Shown: piece by piece, positions 8,692 through 18,366 of the stretch
How positions within the stretch are numbered: position 1 is the first letter of the stretch
How the letters are laid out: the number at the start of each line of letters is the position of its first letter
DNA from: Paraburkholderia elongata
Lineage (GTDB): Bacteria > Pseudomonadota > Gammaproteobacteria > Burkholderiales > Burkholderiaceae
Length of the DNA: 64,000 bases
Direction of reading: 5' to 3'
Assembly (NCBI RefSeq): GCF_013177735.1
Contig: NZ_WOEZ01000196.1
Location: forward strand, 1 to 64,000
The notes under the pieces: model-generated
What the model saw: the letters and a program-made list of their open reading frames with translations, nothing else
Database searches by the model: none
What the model was told of the DNA's origin: nothing
Position numbers and translations under genes: made by a program

Positions 8692-9444
8692 TCAACGCTC
8701 CGTCGGCAGAGTGCGGGCGGCGCGCCACATCAGGCGGGTGCGCCAGTTACGCGGCGCGCTGTCGCTGCTGCTGCCGCGAGCCGCACGGCCCGCGAAGAGG
8801 TTGCGGCCGAGCCGGTTCATGAGTTGCCGCAACACGATCGACAACACCAGATACGTCGCGGTGATGATCAGGTAGCTCTCGAACGAGCGGAAGTTGCGCG
8901 ACTGGATGAAGTTAGCCGCATAGGTCAGATCGGGCACCGAGATCTGCGAGACCACGGCCGAGCCGAGCATCACGATCAGCACCTGGCTTAACAGCGCGGG
9001 AAACACGTTGGCGATCGCCTGCGGCAGCACGACGTAGCGGAACACTTGCCGCCCATGTAGGCCGAGCGCTTGCGCCGCCTGCACCTGGCCGCGCGGAATC
9101 GAATCGATACCGGCGCGCACGATCTCGATCGCGTACGCGCCGAGATTGACGGTCATCGCCAGAATCGCGGCCTGCACCTCGTCGATATGAATGCCGAGGC
9201 TCGGCAAGCCGAAGAAGATGAAAAACAACTGCACGATGAAGGGCGTATTACGGATCAACTCGACGTAAGTCGCGACCACCCAGCGCGCCCACTTCGGCCC
9301 GGCCACCGCGATGCTCGCGCCGCCAATGCCGACGAGGCCGCCAAGCACGGTGGACACGGCGGTCAGCCCCAGCGTGACGGCGACGCCGCGCGCGAGCAGC
9401 CCCGCATAGAGGCCGAAGCCGCTGAAATCGAACGCATAGGTCAT
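8692..9444 (-). CDS. polar amino-acid ABC transporter permease
   Basis: A 250-residue permease of the same family as its downstream neighbour, with the signature region YVELIRNTPFIVQLFF and the ATPase-contact loop RGQVQAAQALGLHG. The C-terminus has an extra basic, Ser/Arg-rich tail of about 30 residues that I would expect on the cytoplasmic side. The gene lies 66 bp after the binding-protein gene and 2 bp before the second permease, giving the order binding protein, permease, permease. Confidence 0.92.
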   Translation of the reverse strand: MTYAFDFSGFGLYAGLLARGVAVTLGLTAVSTVLGGLVGIGGASIAVAGPKWARWVVATYVELIRNTPFIVQLFFIFFGLPSLGIHIDEVQAAILAMTVNLGAYAIEIVRAGIDSIPRGQVQAAQALGLHGRQVFRYVVLPQAIANVFPALLSQVLIVMLGSAVVSQISVPDLTYAANFIQSRNFRSFESYLIITATYLVLSIVLRQLMNRLGRNLFAGRAARGSSSDSAPRNWRTRLMWRAARTLPTER

Positions 9445-9510
9445 GGCGTGGCGCTCATCGTGAGGTCAAACTCCGGCGCGGGCTGGCCTGCCAGTCCGCG
9501 CAAAAAAGGT

Positions 9511-10335
9511 TCAGAGGTCGGCCGGCAGCGGCGCACGCAGCCATTTCTGCGAAATCGCATTCATGGTGCCGTCCTTGCGGGCCTTGGCAATCGTTTCGTC
9601 GACTTTCTGCTTCAGACGCGGCTCGTTCTTGTTCAAACCGACGTGGTCCGGCGAGCTGAACAGCGAGAACTTCTGCTCGGGATCGTTCGCCGGATGACGC
9701 GCGAGAATGGTTGCGCCGACGTCGTTGCCGACGACCATCAACTGTACCTGACCAGAAAGAAACGCCGAAATTGCGCCGTTAGGATCGTCGAACCGTTTGA
9801 TGGTCGCGCTGGGGGGCGCGATCTTGCTGACGCTCAAGTCTTCCAGCGTGCCGCGCGCGACCGAAATCGACTTGCCGGCGAGGTCGGCGGCGTTTTTCAC
9901 GGGGAGCGTCTTCGGACCGAACACGGCGAGGTAGTACGGCGCGTAAGGCTGCGAGAAGTCGATCACCTTTTCGCGCTCCGGCGTCTGGCCCACTGAAAGC
10001 AGCATGTCAGCTTTGTGGTCGGCGAGGTAGGCCATTCGATTGTCGCCCGTTACCTGCACGAGTTCGACTTTCGCGTTGAGCGCCTTGCCGATCAGGTTGG
10101 CGACGTCGATGTCGTAGCCCATCGGCTTCATGTCCGGGCCGATCGAGCCGAACGGCGGGTAGTCCTCGAATACGCCGATGCGTACCGTGCCGGACTTGGC
10201 AATGCTGTCGAGCGCGTCGGCATGCGCGGCCGACGGAAAGGCGCACAGCGCACCGAGGCCGGTGAAGGCGAGCGTTGCAGCGAGGGTGGCGAAGACGCGG
10301 CGTGCGTTCGATTGGGCAACTTGGGGCTGATTCAT
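9511..10335 (-). CDS. periplasmic solute-binding protein (SBP family 3)
   Basis: A 274-residue binding protein for an amino-acid-type ABC importer. It has a signal peptide ending near AHA at about residue 40 and the family-3 opening VRIGVFEDYPPFGS with PMGYDIDVANLIGKAL following. The start at 10335 was chosen over an upstream in-frame codon because GAGG lies at the right distance and the signal peptide begins there. It heads a three-gene unit with the two permeases downstream. The ligand (polar amino acid, opine or similar) cannot be deduced from sequence. Confidence 0.92.
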   Translation of the reverse strand: MNQPQVAQSNARRVFATLAATLAFTGLGALCAFPSAAHADALDSIAKSGTVRIGVFEDYPPFGSIGPDMKPMGYDIDVANLIGKALNAKVELVQVTGDNRMAYLADHKADMLLSVGQTPEREKVIDFSQPYAPYYLAVFGPKTLPVKNAADLAGKSISVARGTLEDLSVSKIAPPSATIKRFDDPNGAISAFLSGQVQLMVVGNDVGATILARHPANDPEQKFSLFSSPDHVGLNKNEPRLKQKVDETIAKARKDGTMNAISQKWLRAPLPADL

Positions 10336-10451
10336 GGTCTGTCCTCTGTCGAAAACTCGGTATTGGAATGGGTTGCTGCAAGCATCCTGGTGGCGTACTG
10401 CAGTGGCGTACCACAATGGCGCATCTCAGTGACAAGCTTCATCGACGCGTT

Positions 10452-11525
10452 TCAACGAGCCGCGCGCGCAGCGATCAGTTTGCATGCGTGCGGTGGCAAT
10501 TCCGCGAACACCGGCATGCCGAGCGTCAGCCCTGGCGTTTCGCGCAGCGTGGTCGCGGCAGTCAGGGTGAAACCTGCGCAATCGATCGTGGCTTCGAGCG
10601 ACGCTCCCACGTCGCGGATAAAAGTCACCGTGCCCGCGAGGCGGTTCTGCCCCGCGTCGCCGGACGCCGATTTGACGCACACGTCTTCCGGCCGGATCAG
10701 CAGACGGATATCGCTGTTGGACTCCGGCACGCGCGCCGGTTGCGCAACCGCAATGCGCCTTCCGCCCGGCAGACTGACTCCGCCCGCGCCATCGTACGTA
10801 ACCGGCAGGATGTTGCCGAGCCCGATGAAGTCAGCGACGAATTCGCTGACCGGGTCGCGATAAATATCGAGCGGTCTGCCGACTTGCGCAATCCGGCCTT
10901 TTTCCATCACCACGATCTCATCGGCCATCGTCATCGCTTCGCGCTGGTCGTGCGTGACCATGATCGTCGTGATGCCGAGACGCTGTTGCAACAGGCGGAT
11001 TTCGACCTGCATCGCTTCGCGCAGTTTGGCGTCGAGCGCGGAGAGCGGTTCGTCGAGCAGCAGCAGTTTCGGTTGCGATGCGATCGCGCGGGCAATCGCC
11101 ACGCGTTGCCGCTGGCCGCCGGAGAGTTGCGTGACCGGCCGGTTCGCCATATGCGGCAACTGGATCAGTTCCAGCAATTCAGCGACACGGCGCGCTTGCG
11201 CGTCTTTCGCGGTCTTGCGCAGCTTGAGCGGATATGCGACGTTTTGCGCGACCGTCATATGCGGAAACAGTGCGAGCGACTGGAACACCATGCCGAAGTC
11301 GCGCCGGTTGGCGGGCCGATGCGTGATGTCGCTGCCGGCAAAGTTGATGCTGCCCGAACTCGGCGTTTCCAACCCGGCGATCATCCGCAAGAGCGTGGTC
11401 TTGCCGCAGCCGGACGGCCCGAGAAAGCACACCAGCTTGCCGTCGGGCACGCTCAGGTCGACGCTGTCGACGGCATAGGCCGCGTTGAAGCGCTTGGTCA
11501 CGGCCTGCAAGGTCAGATGGGTCAT
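10452..11525 (-). CDS. ABC transporter ATPase, PotA-like
   Basis: A 357-residue ATPase with Walker A GPSGCGKTT, signature LSGGQRQRVAIARA, Walker B LLLLDEPLSALD, and a C-terminal TOBE-type regulatory extension of about 110 residues. That architecture is typical of spermidine/putrescine, iron and phosphonate importers. It lies 49 bp after the second permease gene of its own operon (11575-12474) and 116 bp before the separate amino-acid-type set. That set has no ATPase, so this enzyme could in principle power both, although PotA-type and amino-acid-type ATPases normally differ. Confidence 0.93.
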   Translation of the reverse strand: MTHLTLQAVTKRFNAAYAVDSVDLSVPDGKLVCFLGPSGCGKTTLLRMIAGLETPSSGSINFAGSDITHRPANRRDFGMVFQSLALFPHMTVAQNVAYPLKLRKTAKDAQARRVAELLELIQLPHMANRPVTQLSGGQRQRVAIARAIASQPKLLLLDEPLSALDAKLREAMQVEIRLLQQRLGITTIMVTHDQREAMTMADEIVVMEKGRIAQVGRPLDIYRDPVSEFVADFIGLGNILPVTYDGAGGVSLPGGRRIAVAQPARVPESNSDIRLLIRPEDVCVKSASGDAGQNRLAGTVTFIRDVGASLEATIDCAGFTLTAATTLRETPGLTLGMPVFAELPPHACKLIAARAAR

Positions 11526-11574
11526 CGAATGCTCCAGCAAAAAGGCATCAGCACAGCGCGAATCGAACGGATGG

Positions 11575-12474
11575 TCAAAGCGCCACCCCTTCATCGCCGA
11601 TCAGCTTTTCGAGCAGCCAGATCAGCGCGAAGTCGATCGCGACGATGAATACCGCGAAACAGAACACGGTCGGATCGAGCGACGACACCGTGCGGCTGTA
11701 GAGCCACACCGGCAGCGTCATTGTGTCGATGCCGTACAGGAAGAAGGTCACCGTGAATTCGTTGAACGAGACGATGAACGCGAACAGCATGCCGGCGAGA
11801 ATGCCGGGGCGCATGAGCGGCAGGATCACGTCGATCAGCGCGCGGCTCGGGCTTGCGCCCATCACGCAGGCTGCTTCCTCGAACTCCGGGCCGATCGAGG
11901 CCACCGATGCCGCGCAATTTTTCACGGTGAACGGCAGCGCCAGAATCACATGCGCGATGATCAGGCGGAATACGCCAAGTTCGACCGGCAGCACGTTGAA
12001 CACCAGCAACAGCGACAAACCGAGCATCACCAGCGGATAGACGAGCGGCAACGCCACCAGTTGTTCGACCGCGGGTTTGCCGCGAAAACGGTAGCGGCTC
12101 AGTGCGTAGGCGGCGGGCACCGAGACGAGCGTGGCGATGACCATCGTCGAGAGCGCGACGATCAGGCTCGTGCTGAGCGCGGCGCCCATCGAGAGGGAGT
12201 CGCTCGCGTCCGGCGAGACGAAGCTGTGCCACGCCGCGCGGTACCAATGCAGGCCGTAGGCGTGCGGCGGGAATTCGAGCGTGTCGGCGGCGCTGAACGA
12301 CATCGTGATCATCGTCAGGATCGGCAGCGCGGCGAGAAACAGCACGACGGCGGCGAGCAGCGCGGTGGCCTTGCCGAGCTGACCGGGCATGGTGGTCGGC
12401 AAACGCGGCAGGCGCGGCAGGCGCGGTGAACGCGGTGTACCTGTCAGGCGCGGAGTCTGGATCGGCGTGCTCAT
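11575..12474 (-). CDS. ABC transporter permease, PotC-like
   Basis: A 299-residue inner-membrane permease. The N-terminus carries a Pro/Arg repeat (RLPRLPRLP), followed by about six membrane segments. The EAA-type loop is EEAACVMGASPSRALIDVILP. The ATG at 12474 overlaps the stop of the preceding permease gene as ATGA, which fixes the start; a much longer upstream open extension in the same frame is an antisense-style artefact. It is the second permease of the polyamine-type set. Confidence 0.92.
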   Translation of the reverse strand: MSTPIQTPRLTGTPRSPRLPRLPRLPTTMPGQLGKATALLAAVVLFLAALPILTMITMSFSAADTLEFPPHAYGLHWYRAAWHSFVSPDASDSLSMGAALSTSLIVALSTMVIATLVSVPAAYALSRYRFRGKPAVEQLVALPLVYPLVMLGLSLLLVFNVLPVELGVFRLIIAHVILALPFTVKNCAASVASIGPEFEEAACVMGASPSRALIDVILPLMRPGILAGMLFAFIVSFNEFTVTFFLYGIDTMTLPVWLYSRTVSSLDPTVFCFAVFIVAIDFALIWLLEKLIGDEGVAL

Positions 12475-13466
12475 GCGTGAGGCTCCTCGGCGAGACGTTG
12501 TGTACGGCGCACGAGGCGCTGCGACAGCGCCATCACGGTGAGCGTCGCGATCATCAATACGACGCCCGATGCCGAAGCGGCGGGCCAGTTCAGCAGGGGC
12601 GCGACCTGGTCGTGGACCAGCACGGCGAGCATCGGCACACGGCGTCCGCCGAGCAGCAGGGGCACGGCGAATGCGCTGGCGTTGTAGGCGAACACGAGCA
12701 GGGCGCCGGACACGAGACCCGGCATGGCGAGCGGCAGCAACACGTGACGCAGCGTTTGCCAACGCGTCGCGCCGAGCGTGGCCGCGGCTTCTTCATAGGA
12801 GCTCGAGACCGCGCGCATCGCGCTCGACAACGGCAGCACGGCCAGCGGAAACGCAGTCTGAATCAAACCGAGCAACACGCCGTGTTCGCGATACAGCCAC
12901 ATCACCGGGCGTTCGACGAGACCGCTGCCGAGCAACGCATGATTGAGCAGGCCGGCCGGCCCGAGAATGATCAGCCAGCCATAACCTTGCAGCAGCAGAT
13001 TGACGAGCAAGGGCAGCAGCACGCCCGCCAGCAACAGCCGCCGCGCGAGCCGCGACTTGGTGCGCGCCATCGCCAACGCGACCGGAATGGCCAGGAGCAC
13101 GGCGCAGATCATGCTTTGGAACGCGAGCTTCAACGTGAGCCACAACGACTTCAGGAAATAGCCGTCGAGGAGATCGGCGTAGTTCTGCAGCGTGAAGCCG
13201 TGCCATTCGTTGCCCTGGGTGCCGAAGCTCATACGCAACACGACGAGCGCTGCTGCACCGAGTATGGCGAGAAACAGCAGGATCGGCGTGAGCAGAAGCC
13301 AGGGGCGCGCTTTCGCGAGCGCCGTGGACGCCTGCTCGTGCGGTGCGCCGGATGCGGCGCCGGGCGAACCGGAAGCCGCGCCCGACGCATCACCCGACAC
13401 CGCGTCCGACGCCGCGTCAGACACCGCTGAGGCACGCCGCGAAAAGCGCGCGAGCATCGCGCTCAT
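12471..13466 (-). CDS. ABC transporter permease, PotB-like
   Basis: A 331-residue permease whose first 55 residues are an Ala/Ser/Gly-rich low-complexity cytoplasmic segment, unusual for the family. The membrane core follows, with the loop EEAAATLGATRWQTLRHV. The ATG at 13466 overlaps the binding-protein stop as ATGA and its own stop overlaps the next permease the same way, so three genes are translationally coupled. The low-complexity segment is encoded by repeated GCGTC-rich DNA and may vary between strains. Confidence 0.9.
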   Translation of the reverse strand: MSAMLARFSRRASAVSDAASDAVSGDASGAASGSPGAASGAPHEQASTALAKARPWLLLTPILLFLAILGAAALVVLRMSFGTQGNEWHGFTLQNYADLLDGYFLKSLWLTLKLAFQSMICAVLLAIPVALAMARTKSRLARRLLLAGVLLPLLVNLLLQGYGWLIILGPAGLLNHALLGSGLVERPVMWLYREHGVLLGLIQTAFPLAVLPLSSAMRAVSSSYEEAAATLGATRWQTLRHVLLPLAMPGLVSGALLVFAYNASAFAVPLLLGGRRVPMLAVLVHDQVAPLLNWPAASASGVVLMIATLTVMALSQRLVRRTQRLAEEPHA

Positions 13467-14557
13467 GCCGAGAAAATCTCGGTGTAGCGCTTGATCCACG
13501 CCGGCTGCACGACGGCGAGCGCCTTGTCGTCATGCAGGATCGCTTTCTCGGCGATCTGCTGCGGGCTCGGCACGAACGCACGGCTCTCAGCGGGAATCAC
13601 GGCTTTCGAATTGACCGGGCCGTTCAGCACGTCGGCCGCCATGCGGCCTTGCACGCCGGCGTCGAGCGAATGGTTGATGAACGCGTGGATCAGATCGCTG
13701 TCGGCGGGATGCGATTTCGGGATCACCGTGAACATCAGTTGCGTGGCGAAGCCTTCCTTCATGCCGTAGGTCACGCCCATTTTGTACTCGGGCTTGCGGA
13801 TCTGGTCGGGGAAAAAGGCCGGCGAATAGATGCCGCCGATATCGAGCGAACCGGTGCGGAACAGATCGGCCACCTGATTCGGGTTCTCGCCGAGCGTCAT
13901 CACGTGGTCTTTCAACTGCATCAGCTTCCTGAAGCCCGGCTCGATGTTCTGCTGCGAGCCGCCGTTCATTTTCGCGGCGATGATCGCGAGGTCCACCGCT
14001 TCGGCCCATTCGGGCGGCGGCAGGAACATGCGTCCGGCGTACTTCGGATCCCACAATGCTTCGTACGAAGACGGCGCTGTCTTGACCGTCGACGTGTTGT
14101 AGATCAACCCATCCGACCACAGCAGATAACCCACGCCGAAGCCGTTCGCGCCCGTGCGGTATTGCGACGCGACGTCCTTCAGATTCGGCAGCTTGTCGAG
14201 ATCGGGCTTTATCAGCAGGCCCGCGTCGCCGAGACCCGCCGCGCCGACGCCGGCCAGCGTGATGACGTCGTACGTGGGACGATCGCCCGCGGCCTTGACC
14301 TTGGCGACCATGCCGGAGGTGCCGTCGGCGCGGTCGGCGATGACCTTTGCGCCGGTCTTCGCCGTGAACGTGGCGGCGATGTTGCGCAAGGCGGCGGCGC
14401 CGGTGTCGTCCGACCAGGTCAGCAAGCGCAGTGTCTTGCCGGAGAAGTTGTGCTCCTGTGCTCGCAGATTGATGAACGGCATCGGCAAGGTGGACGCCGC
14501 GAGTGCCGCGCCGATCGTCTTGATGGCCTGCCTTCTACCCCGTTTGATCTCTTGCAT
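13463..14557 (-). CDS. periplasmic substrate-binding protein, PotD/PotF-like
   Basis: A 364-residue binding protein. The N-terminus KRGRRQAIKTIGAALAAS resembles a Tat signal, ending before the INLRAQE region. The mature part has the family opening LRLLTWSD and the hinge-region segment WSDGLIYNTS. It is the first gene of a four-gene importer operon (binding protein, two permeases, ATPase). The ATG at 14557 has AGGAG upstream. It is divergent from a LysR-type regulator, the likely controller. The ligand is probably a small cationic or organic compound, but this is family-level inference. Confidence 0.9.
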   Translation of the reverse strand: MQEIKRGRRQAIKTIGAALAASTLPMPFINLRAQEHNFSGKTLRLLTWSDDTGAAALRNIAATFTAKTGAKVIADRADGTSGMVAKVKAAGDRPTYDVITLAGVGAAGLGDAGLLIKPDLDKLPNLKDVASQYRTGANGFGVGYLLWSDGLIYNTSTVKTAPSSYEALWDPKYAGRMFLPPPEWAEAVDLAIIAAKMNGGSQQNIEPGFRKLMQLKDHVMTLGENPNQVADLFRTGSLDIGGIYSPAFFPDQIRKPEYKMGVTYGMKEGFATQLMFTVIPKSHPADSDLIHAFINHSLDAGVQGRMAADVLNGPVNSKAVIPAESRAFVPSPQQIAEKAILHDDKALAVVQPAWIKRYTEIFSA

Positions 14558-15119
14558 GGCGGTCTCCTGTGTTGAACGCCTGTTGCCTGGTGATATTCGC
14601 TCTGACCGCTGCCGCTGCATCGTCCTGCTGCATCGCCCATTTGCGCTGCCTGTCTTACCCAACCGCACGCGATACCGGATGCGTTGCGTGTGGATGCACT
14701 CTAGGTTTGCCAAAATCCCCCAACAAACGAAATATGCGCATGGAGCGCATGACGGAATCTCATGGGCCGGCGTTCGTGCGACGCTAGCGGCGGCTTTGCT
14801 GCGATCCGTGGGAACGCCAATCCAGTGGCGTATCGGGGTTAACGTCCATGATTTTTTGCGCGGGCGAGCTGGGGGGAGGTATGAGGAAAGCTCGGTTCTG
14901 GTGCGGTGCCCGCCAGGGTGTGCCCTGAGTCGGTGCAAGCGGTGGCGTTTAAGCTGGAATTGACGGCCGGGTCATGAGCGAAATGCATGCACGTTCGCTC
15001 ACGCGCACCTCGTGCTGGCAATTCTGATCGCGTATCCTGTGGGCTCAAAGGGCGTAACGGCACGCAACGCCGCACACCCGCGCAATGATTTTTGCTGATC
15101 CCCGACTGGACTCATTCCG
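14558..15119. other. divergent regulatory region between importer operon and lysR-type gene
   Basis: About 560 bp with no supported gene. It must hold the promoters of both divergent transcription units. One candidate regulator site is an inverted repeat ATGCGC-N5-GCGCAT at 14734-14750, about 180 bp upstream of the importer start. LysR proteins usually bind T-N11-A sites and this spacing is slightly longer, so the assignment is weak. Confidence 0.4.
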
Positions 15120-16013
15120 ATGCGACGTCTCCCGCCGCTCAACGCGCTGCAGATTTTCGAAACCGTCGCACGGCATCGCAGCTTCACGCGCGCCGCTGAT
15201 CACCTATGCCTGACGCAAGGCGCGGTCAGCCGGCAAATCATCGCGCTCGAGGACTATTACAAGTTCCCGCTCTTCAAACGCCATGCAAAAGGTCTGACGC
15301 TGACCGCCGAAGGCGAATTGCTGCTGCCGGCCGTGAAGGAGAGCTTCGCGCGTATCGAGGAGATATCGCTGCGCCTCACGCGCCAACGCACTGACCTCGC
15401 GCTGAAAGTGCCGACCTGCGTGATGCGCTGGATGTTGCCGAAGATCATGCGCTTTCAAGCCGAGTATCCCGAGCTGCACGTTCAGATCACCACGACCTGG
15501 CAGCACGACGTCGACTTCCAGCTCGAGCCGTTCGATGCGGCGATCATTTATGGCTCGTCACCGGGCGTGGACGTGCAGGCGGTGCCCTTGTTCGAGGAGC
15601 GTCTGACGCCGGTGTGCGCGCCGGATCTGCTGAAAGACAAACCACTGGACGAGGTGGCGGATCTGGCGCGCCACACGCTGCTGCATCCGACGCGCGACCA
15701 TCGCGACTGGAAGATGTGGCTCGCCAAGGTAACCGAGGTGGATGCCGCGAATACACAAGGTATCGACCCCGGGCACGGCCCGAGTTTCGACACGCTCGAC
15801 ATGGCGACCAACGCCGCCTTGCAGGGCTTCGGTGTCGCCATCAGCGATCTTGCTTTGATCGACGAAGACGTCGCGGCCAAGCGCCTCGTGCGGCCGTTCG
15901 ATACGGTGCTCAAGACCGGCTGGCGCTATTACTTCGTGTATCCGGATTCAGTCGCGCATCAGCAGAAGCTGAATCTGTTTCGCGACTGGATCGCTGAGCA
16001 TTGGGAAGAGTAG
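15120..16013 (+). CDS. LysR-family regulator, GcvA type
   Basis: A 297-residue transcription regulator. The N-terminal winged helix (RRLPPLNALQIFETVARH...SFTRAADHLCLTQGAVSRQI) is typical of the GcvA/AmpR branch. The rest is a periplasmic-binding-like effector domain. It is divergent from the PotABCD-like importer operon and probably regulates it in response to the imported solute. The end of the gene faces the ChaA gene, 44 bp away. Confidence 0.9.
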   Translation: MRRLPPLNALQIFETVARHRSFTRAADHLCLTQGAVSRQIIALEDYYKFPLFKRHAKGLTLTAEGELLLPAVKESFARIEEISLRLTRQRTDLALKVPTCVMRWMLPKIMRFQAEYPELHVQITTTWQHDVDFQLEPFDAAIIYGSSPGVDVQAVPLFEERLTPVCAPDLLKDKPLDEVADLARHTLLHPTRDHRDWKMWLAKVTEVDAANTQGIDPGHGPSFDTLDMATNAALQGFGVAISDLALIDEDVAAKRLVRPFDTVLKTGWRYYFVYPDSVAHQQKLNLFRDWIAEHWEE

Positions 16014-16057
16014 GAGGAGCCCGTTGTTTGAGGAGCGCGCGGGCCCGAAGCCTATCG

Positions 16058-17140
16058 TCAGGGCGCGAAGGACAGAAACAGATACGCCGCGAACAACGAC
16101 AGATGCACGGCGCCTTGCAGGATAGTCGTGCGCCCGGAACTCAGCGTCAGGGTGCCGACGACCAACGTGAGCATCAGCAGCACGGTTTCCTTGCCGTCGA
16201 TACCGAGTATGAGCGGCTGAGCGGTCCACAAAAACACCGCGGCGACCGTTGGAATGGTCAGCCCGATACTGGCCAGCGCCGAACCGAGCGCGAGGTTCAT
16301 GCTGTTTTGCAAGCGATCGGCCCGCGCCGCGCGCACGGCGGCGAGCCCTTCCGGCAGCAGCACCAGCGCGGCAATGATAATGCCGACCACCGCCGGCGGC
16401 GCACCCGCGTTCTTCACCGCGGTTTCGACCACTGGCGAGAGCACTTTCGCGAGCAACACGACGGCGACCAGGCACACTACCAGCAAGCCGCCGGCTGCCA
16501 GCGCGACACCGGTACTTGGCGGGGCGGCATGGACGTCCTCGTCTGGGACGTCGGCAAGAAAGTAGTCGCGATGCCGCACGGTCTGGACGAACACGAACAC
16601 CCCATACAGCACCAGCGACGACACCCCGGCGAACGCCAGTTGCGACGACGACAAAACCGGGCCGACGCTGGTCGTCGTGTAGTTCGGCATGACCATGGTC
16701 AACACGGACAACGAGGCGAGTACCGCCAGCGCGGCCGCAGCGCCACGACTCTGAAAGTCCTGCTCGCGATGCCGGATGCCGCCCACCAGAAGGCAAATGC
16801 CCACGATCCCATTGCAGACGATCATCACCGCGGCGAATACGGTGTCGCGCGCGAGGCCGGCTTTTTCCGGCCCGGACGTCAACATGACCGAAACGATCAG
16901 CGCGACTTCGATCACCGTCACGGCCACCGCCAGCACCAGGGTGCCGAACGGCTCGCCGACGCGATGTGCGACCACTTCCGCATGGTGCACCGCCGTGAAC
17001 ACGGCTGCGCACAGCGCTACTCCGATGAGCGCGAGCAGCAGCCCATTGCCCGGCAGGGCATACGAGACGCCCAGCACGATCCAGGCGACGAAGGGCGCGG
17101 CAATGGTCCAGCGGGGCAAAACTGTCGCGGGCGTGGTCAT
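16058..17140 (-). CDS. chaA: calcium/sodium:proton antiporter ChaA
   Basis: A 360-residue integral membrane protein with about eleven hydrophobic segments and both CaCA-type repeats: GEPFGTLVLAVAVTVIEVAL near residue 60 and PEGLAAVRAARADRLQNS near residue 255, each with the acidic residues needed for cation exchange. ChaA exports Na+ or Ca2+ in exchange for protons, mainly at alkaline pH. The gene is monocistronic. Confidence 0.93.
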   Translation of the reverse strand: MTTPATVLPRWTIAAPFVAWIVLGVSYALPGNGLLLALIGVALCAAVFTAVHHAEVVAHRVGEPFGTLVLAVAVTVIEVALIVSVMLTSGPEKAGLARDTVFAAVMIVCNGIVGICLLVGGIRHREQDFQSRGAAAALAVLASLSVLTMVMPNYTTTSVGPVLSSSQLAFAGVSSLVLYGVFVFVQTVRHRDYFLADVPDEDVHAAPPSTGVALAAGGLLVVCLVAVVLLAKVLSPVVETAVKNAGAPPAVVGIIIAALVLLPEGLAAVRAARADRLQNSMNLALGSALASIGLTIPTVAAVFLWTAQPLILGIDGKETVLLMLTLVVGTLTLSSGRTTILQGAVHLSLFAAYLFLSFAP

Positions 17141-17582
17141 TGAGGGCTTCCTTTCGTGGCGTGTTCTTGTTGCTTGTGTTGGACTGGCGCTTGGACTGGT
17201 GCGACGCGTGCGGACGGGCGCCGGCGAGACTAGGGGGAGCGAGCGCGAATGCTAAACCATCCTGTCAACAACGCGCCCTAACGCATTAAATTATAAAGGA
17301 TAGTTCACAGCGGATGAGACTTTGTCAGTCCGCGCTACGGATTGTGCCGACGCAATGATGAAGGCGGCAAGGCAACCGGCTGCTGTTGTGCATCTGAAAG
17401 ATTGAGCCACGCAGGATTGCCCGGAAAATGCGGCGCGGTTTCGATGCATGAAACACCATCGGTCCACAACTGCCGGGTTAGCGGCTTCAGGGAAAGAAAC
17501 CGGCTGTTTTGGTCCGGACGCGCCGCCTTGTGACGAAGCGTTGCGCCCGGATATAGCCCCACGGCTGGCTGACGCGATTTAT
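17141..17582. other. intergenic region upstream of chaA
   Basis: About 440 bp. A short AT-rich patch at 17285-17300 contains a perfect TATAAT on the minus strand (17290-17295) that may be the -10 of a chaA promoter, although no good -35 sits 17 bp upstream. The rest shows no gene, repeat or RNA element I can support. Confidence 0.4.
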
Positions 17583-17948
17583 TTACTGTCCGACCGGACG
17601 GATCGACAGTGCGTTCTTGACCGACGTCACGCCCGGCACGGCTTGCGCGGCCTGGGTTGCCATGTCGGATTGCGGCTGCTCGGGCACCGTGCCGGCCAGC
17701 GTCACTGCGCCGCCACGTGCACGCACGGTGATGTTGGCCACGTTCAGGCCCTTGGTCTTCGACAGTGCGTTGCGCACTTTGCGTCCCAACGCACGGTCGG
17801 CTTTCTTGACCGATTTCGCGCTAGGCGCCGAGGAAGCCGCCATCGGCGCCGTGGTAGCCGCGGCATCGCTGCTTTGCGCATACGCGCTGACGGATGCCAG
17901 AACGATCAGCGCGCCGCCGACCATCTTGATTGCCTGGAATGCTTTCAT
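17583..17948 (-). CDS. secreted BON-domain protein
   Basis: A 121-residue protein with a signal peptide ending near AYA (residue 24), a short Ala/Ser linker, and one BON domain at about 50-118 (GRKVRNALSKTKGLNVANITVRARGGAVTLAGTVP in outline). BON domains occur in OsmY-like periplasmic proteins that protect the envelope under osmotic or other stress, possibly by binding membrane lipid. GGAGAG lies before the ATG. The gene stands alone. Confidence 0.88.
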   Translation of the reverse strand: MKAFQAIKMVGGALIVLASVSAYAQSSDAAATTAPMAASSAPSAKSVKKADRALGRKVRNALSKTKGLNVANITVRARGGAVTLAGTVPEQPQSDMATQAAQAVPGVTSVKNALSIRPVGQ

Positions 17949-18366
17949 TCAACTCTCTCCTATTGTCATGAATACGACGGCCCCTGGATGAGGCCGGTGT
18001 ACTGCTCCAGCGGGTACTTCGGGATCAAATCTGAATGGAACGTTGCTGCGGGCCGTGCGATTTCTTGCAATCTGTAAGCTGATCAGGCGCGCCTAAACGC
18101 ACGCATGCCGGCAAAGGCTGTGTTGCAGACCGGAAACACACGATACTCCAATTAGTGCCATGGTGAATGCGCCGCCGCCCGGAAATGAGGTTTTGATACA
18201 ACGAATGGGCCGATGAATGCAGGCCGATGGCGCTTTACCGCTTGATGCGACACGGGTAGCACGCCCGTTGGCGTGTCTGCTGCGCGCGTAGGTCGCGCGT
18301 TAATCGAAACCACACGCGAACCCTGCGTGGACCCTGAGCTTTGCGCTTAACGACCATTCGAACCGC
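17949..18366. other. intergenic region without a supported gene
   Basis: About 420 bp between two divergent genes (BON protein and DNA glycosylase). It should contain both promoters. I see no RNA gene, repeat or convincing promoter pair. Confidence 0.45.

Noticed and set aside
14734..14750. ATGCGC-N5-GCGCAT as a firm LysR operator
   Set aside because: The spacing does not give the classical T-N11-A and the site is far from both starts; kept only as a note on the intergenic region.
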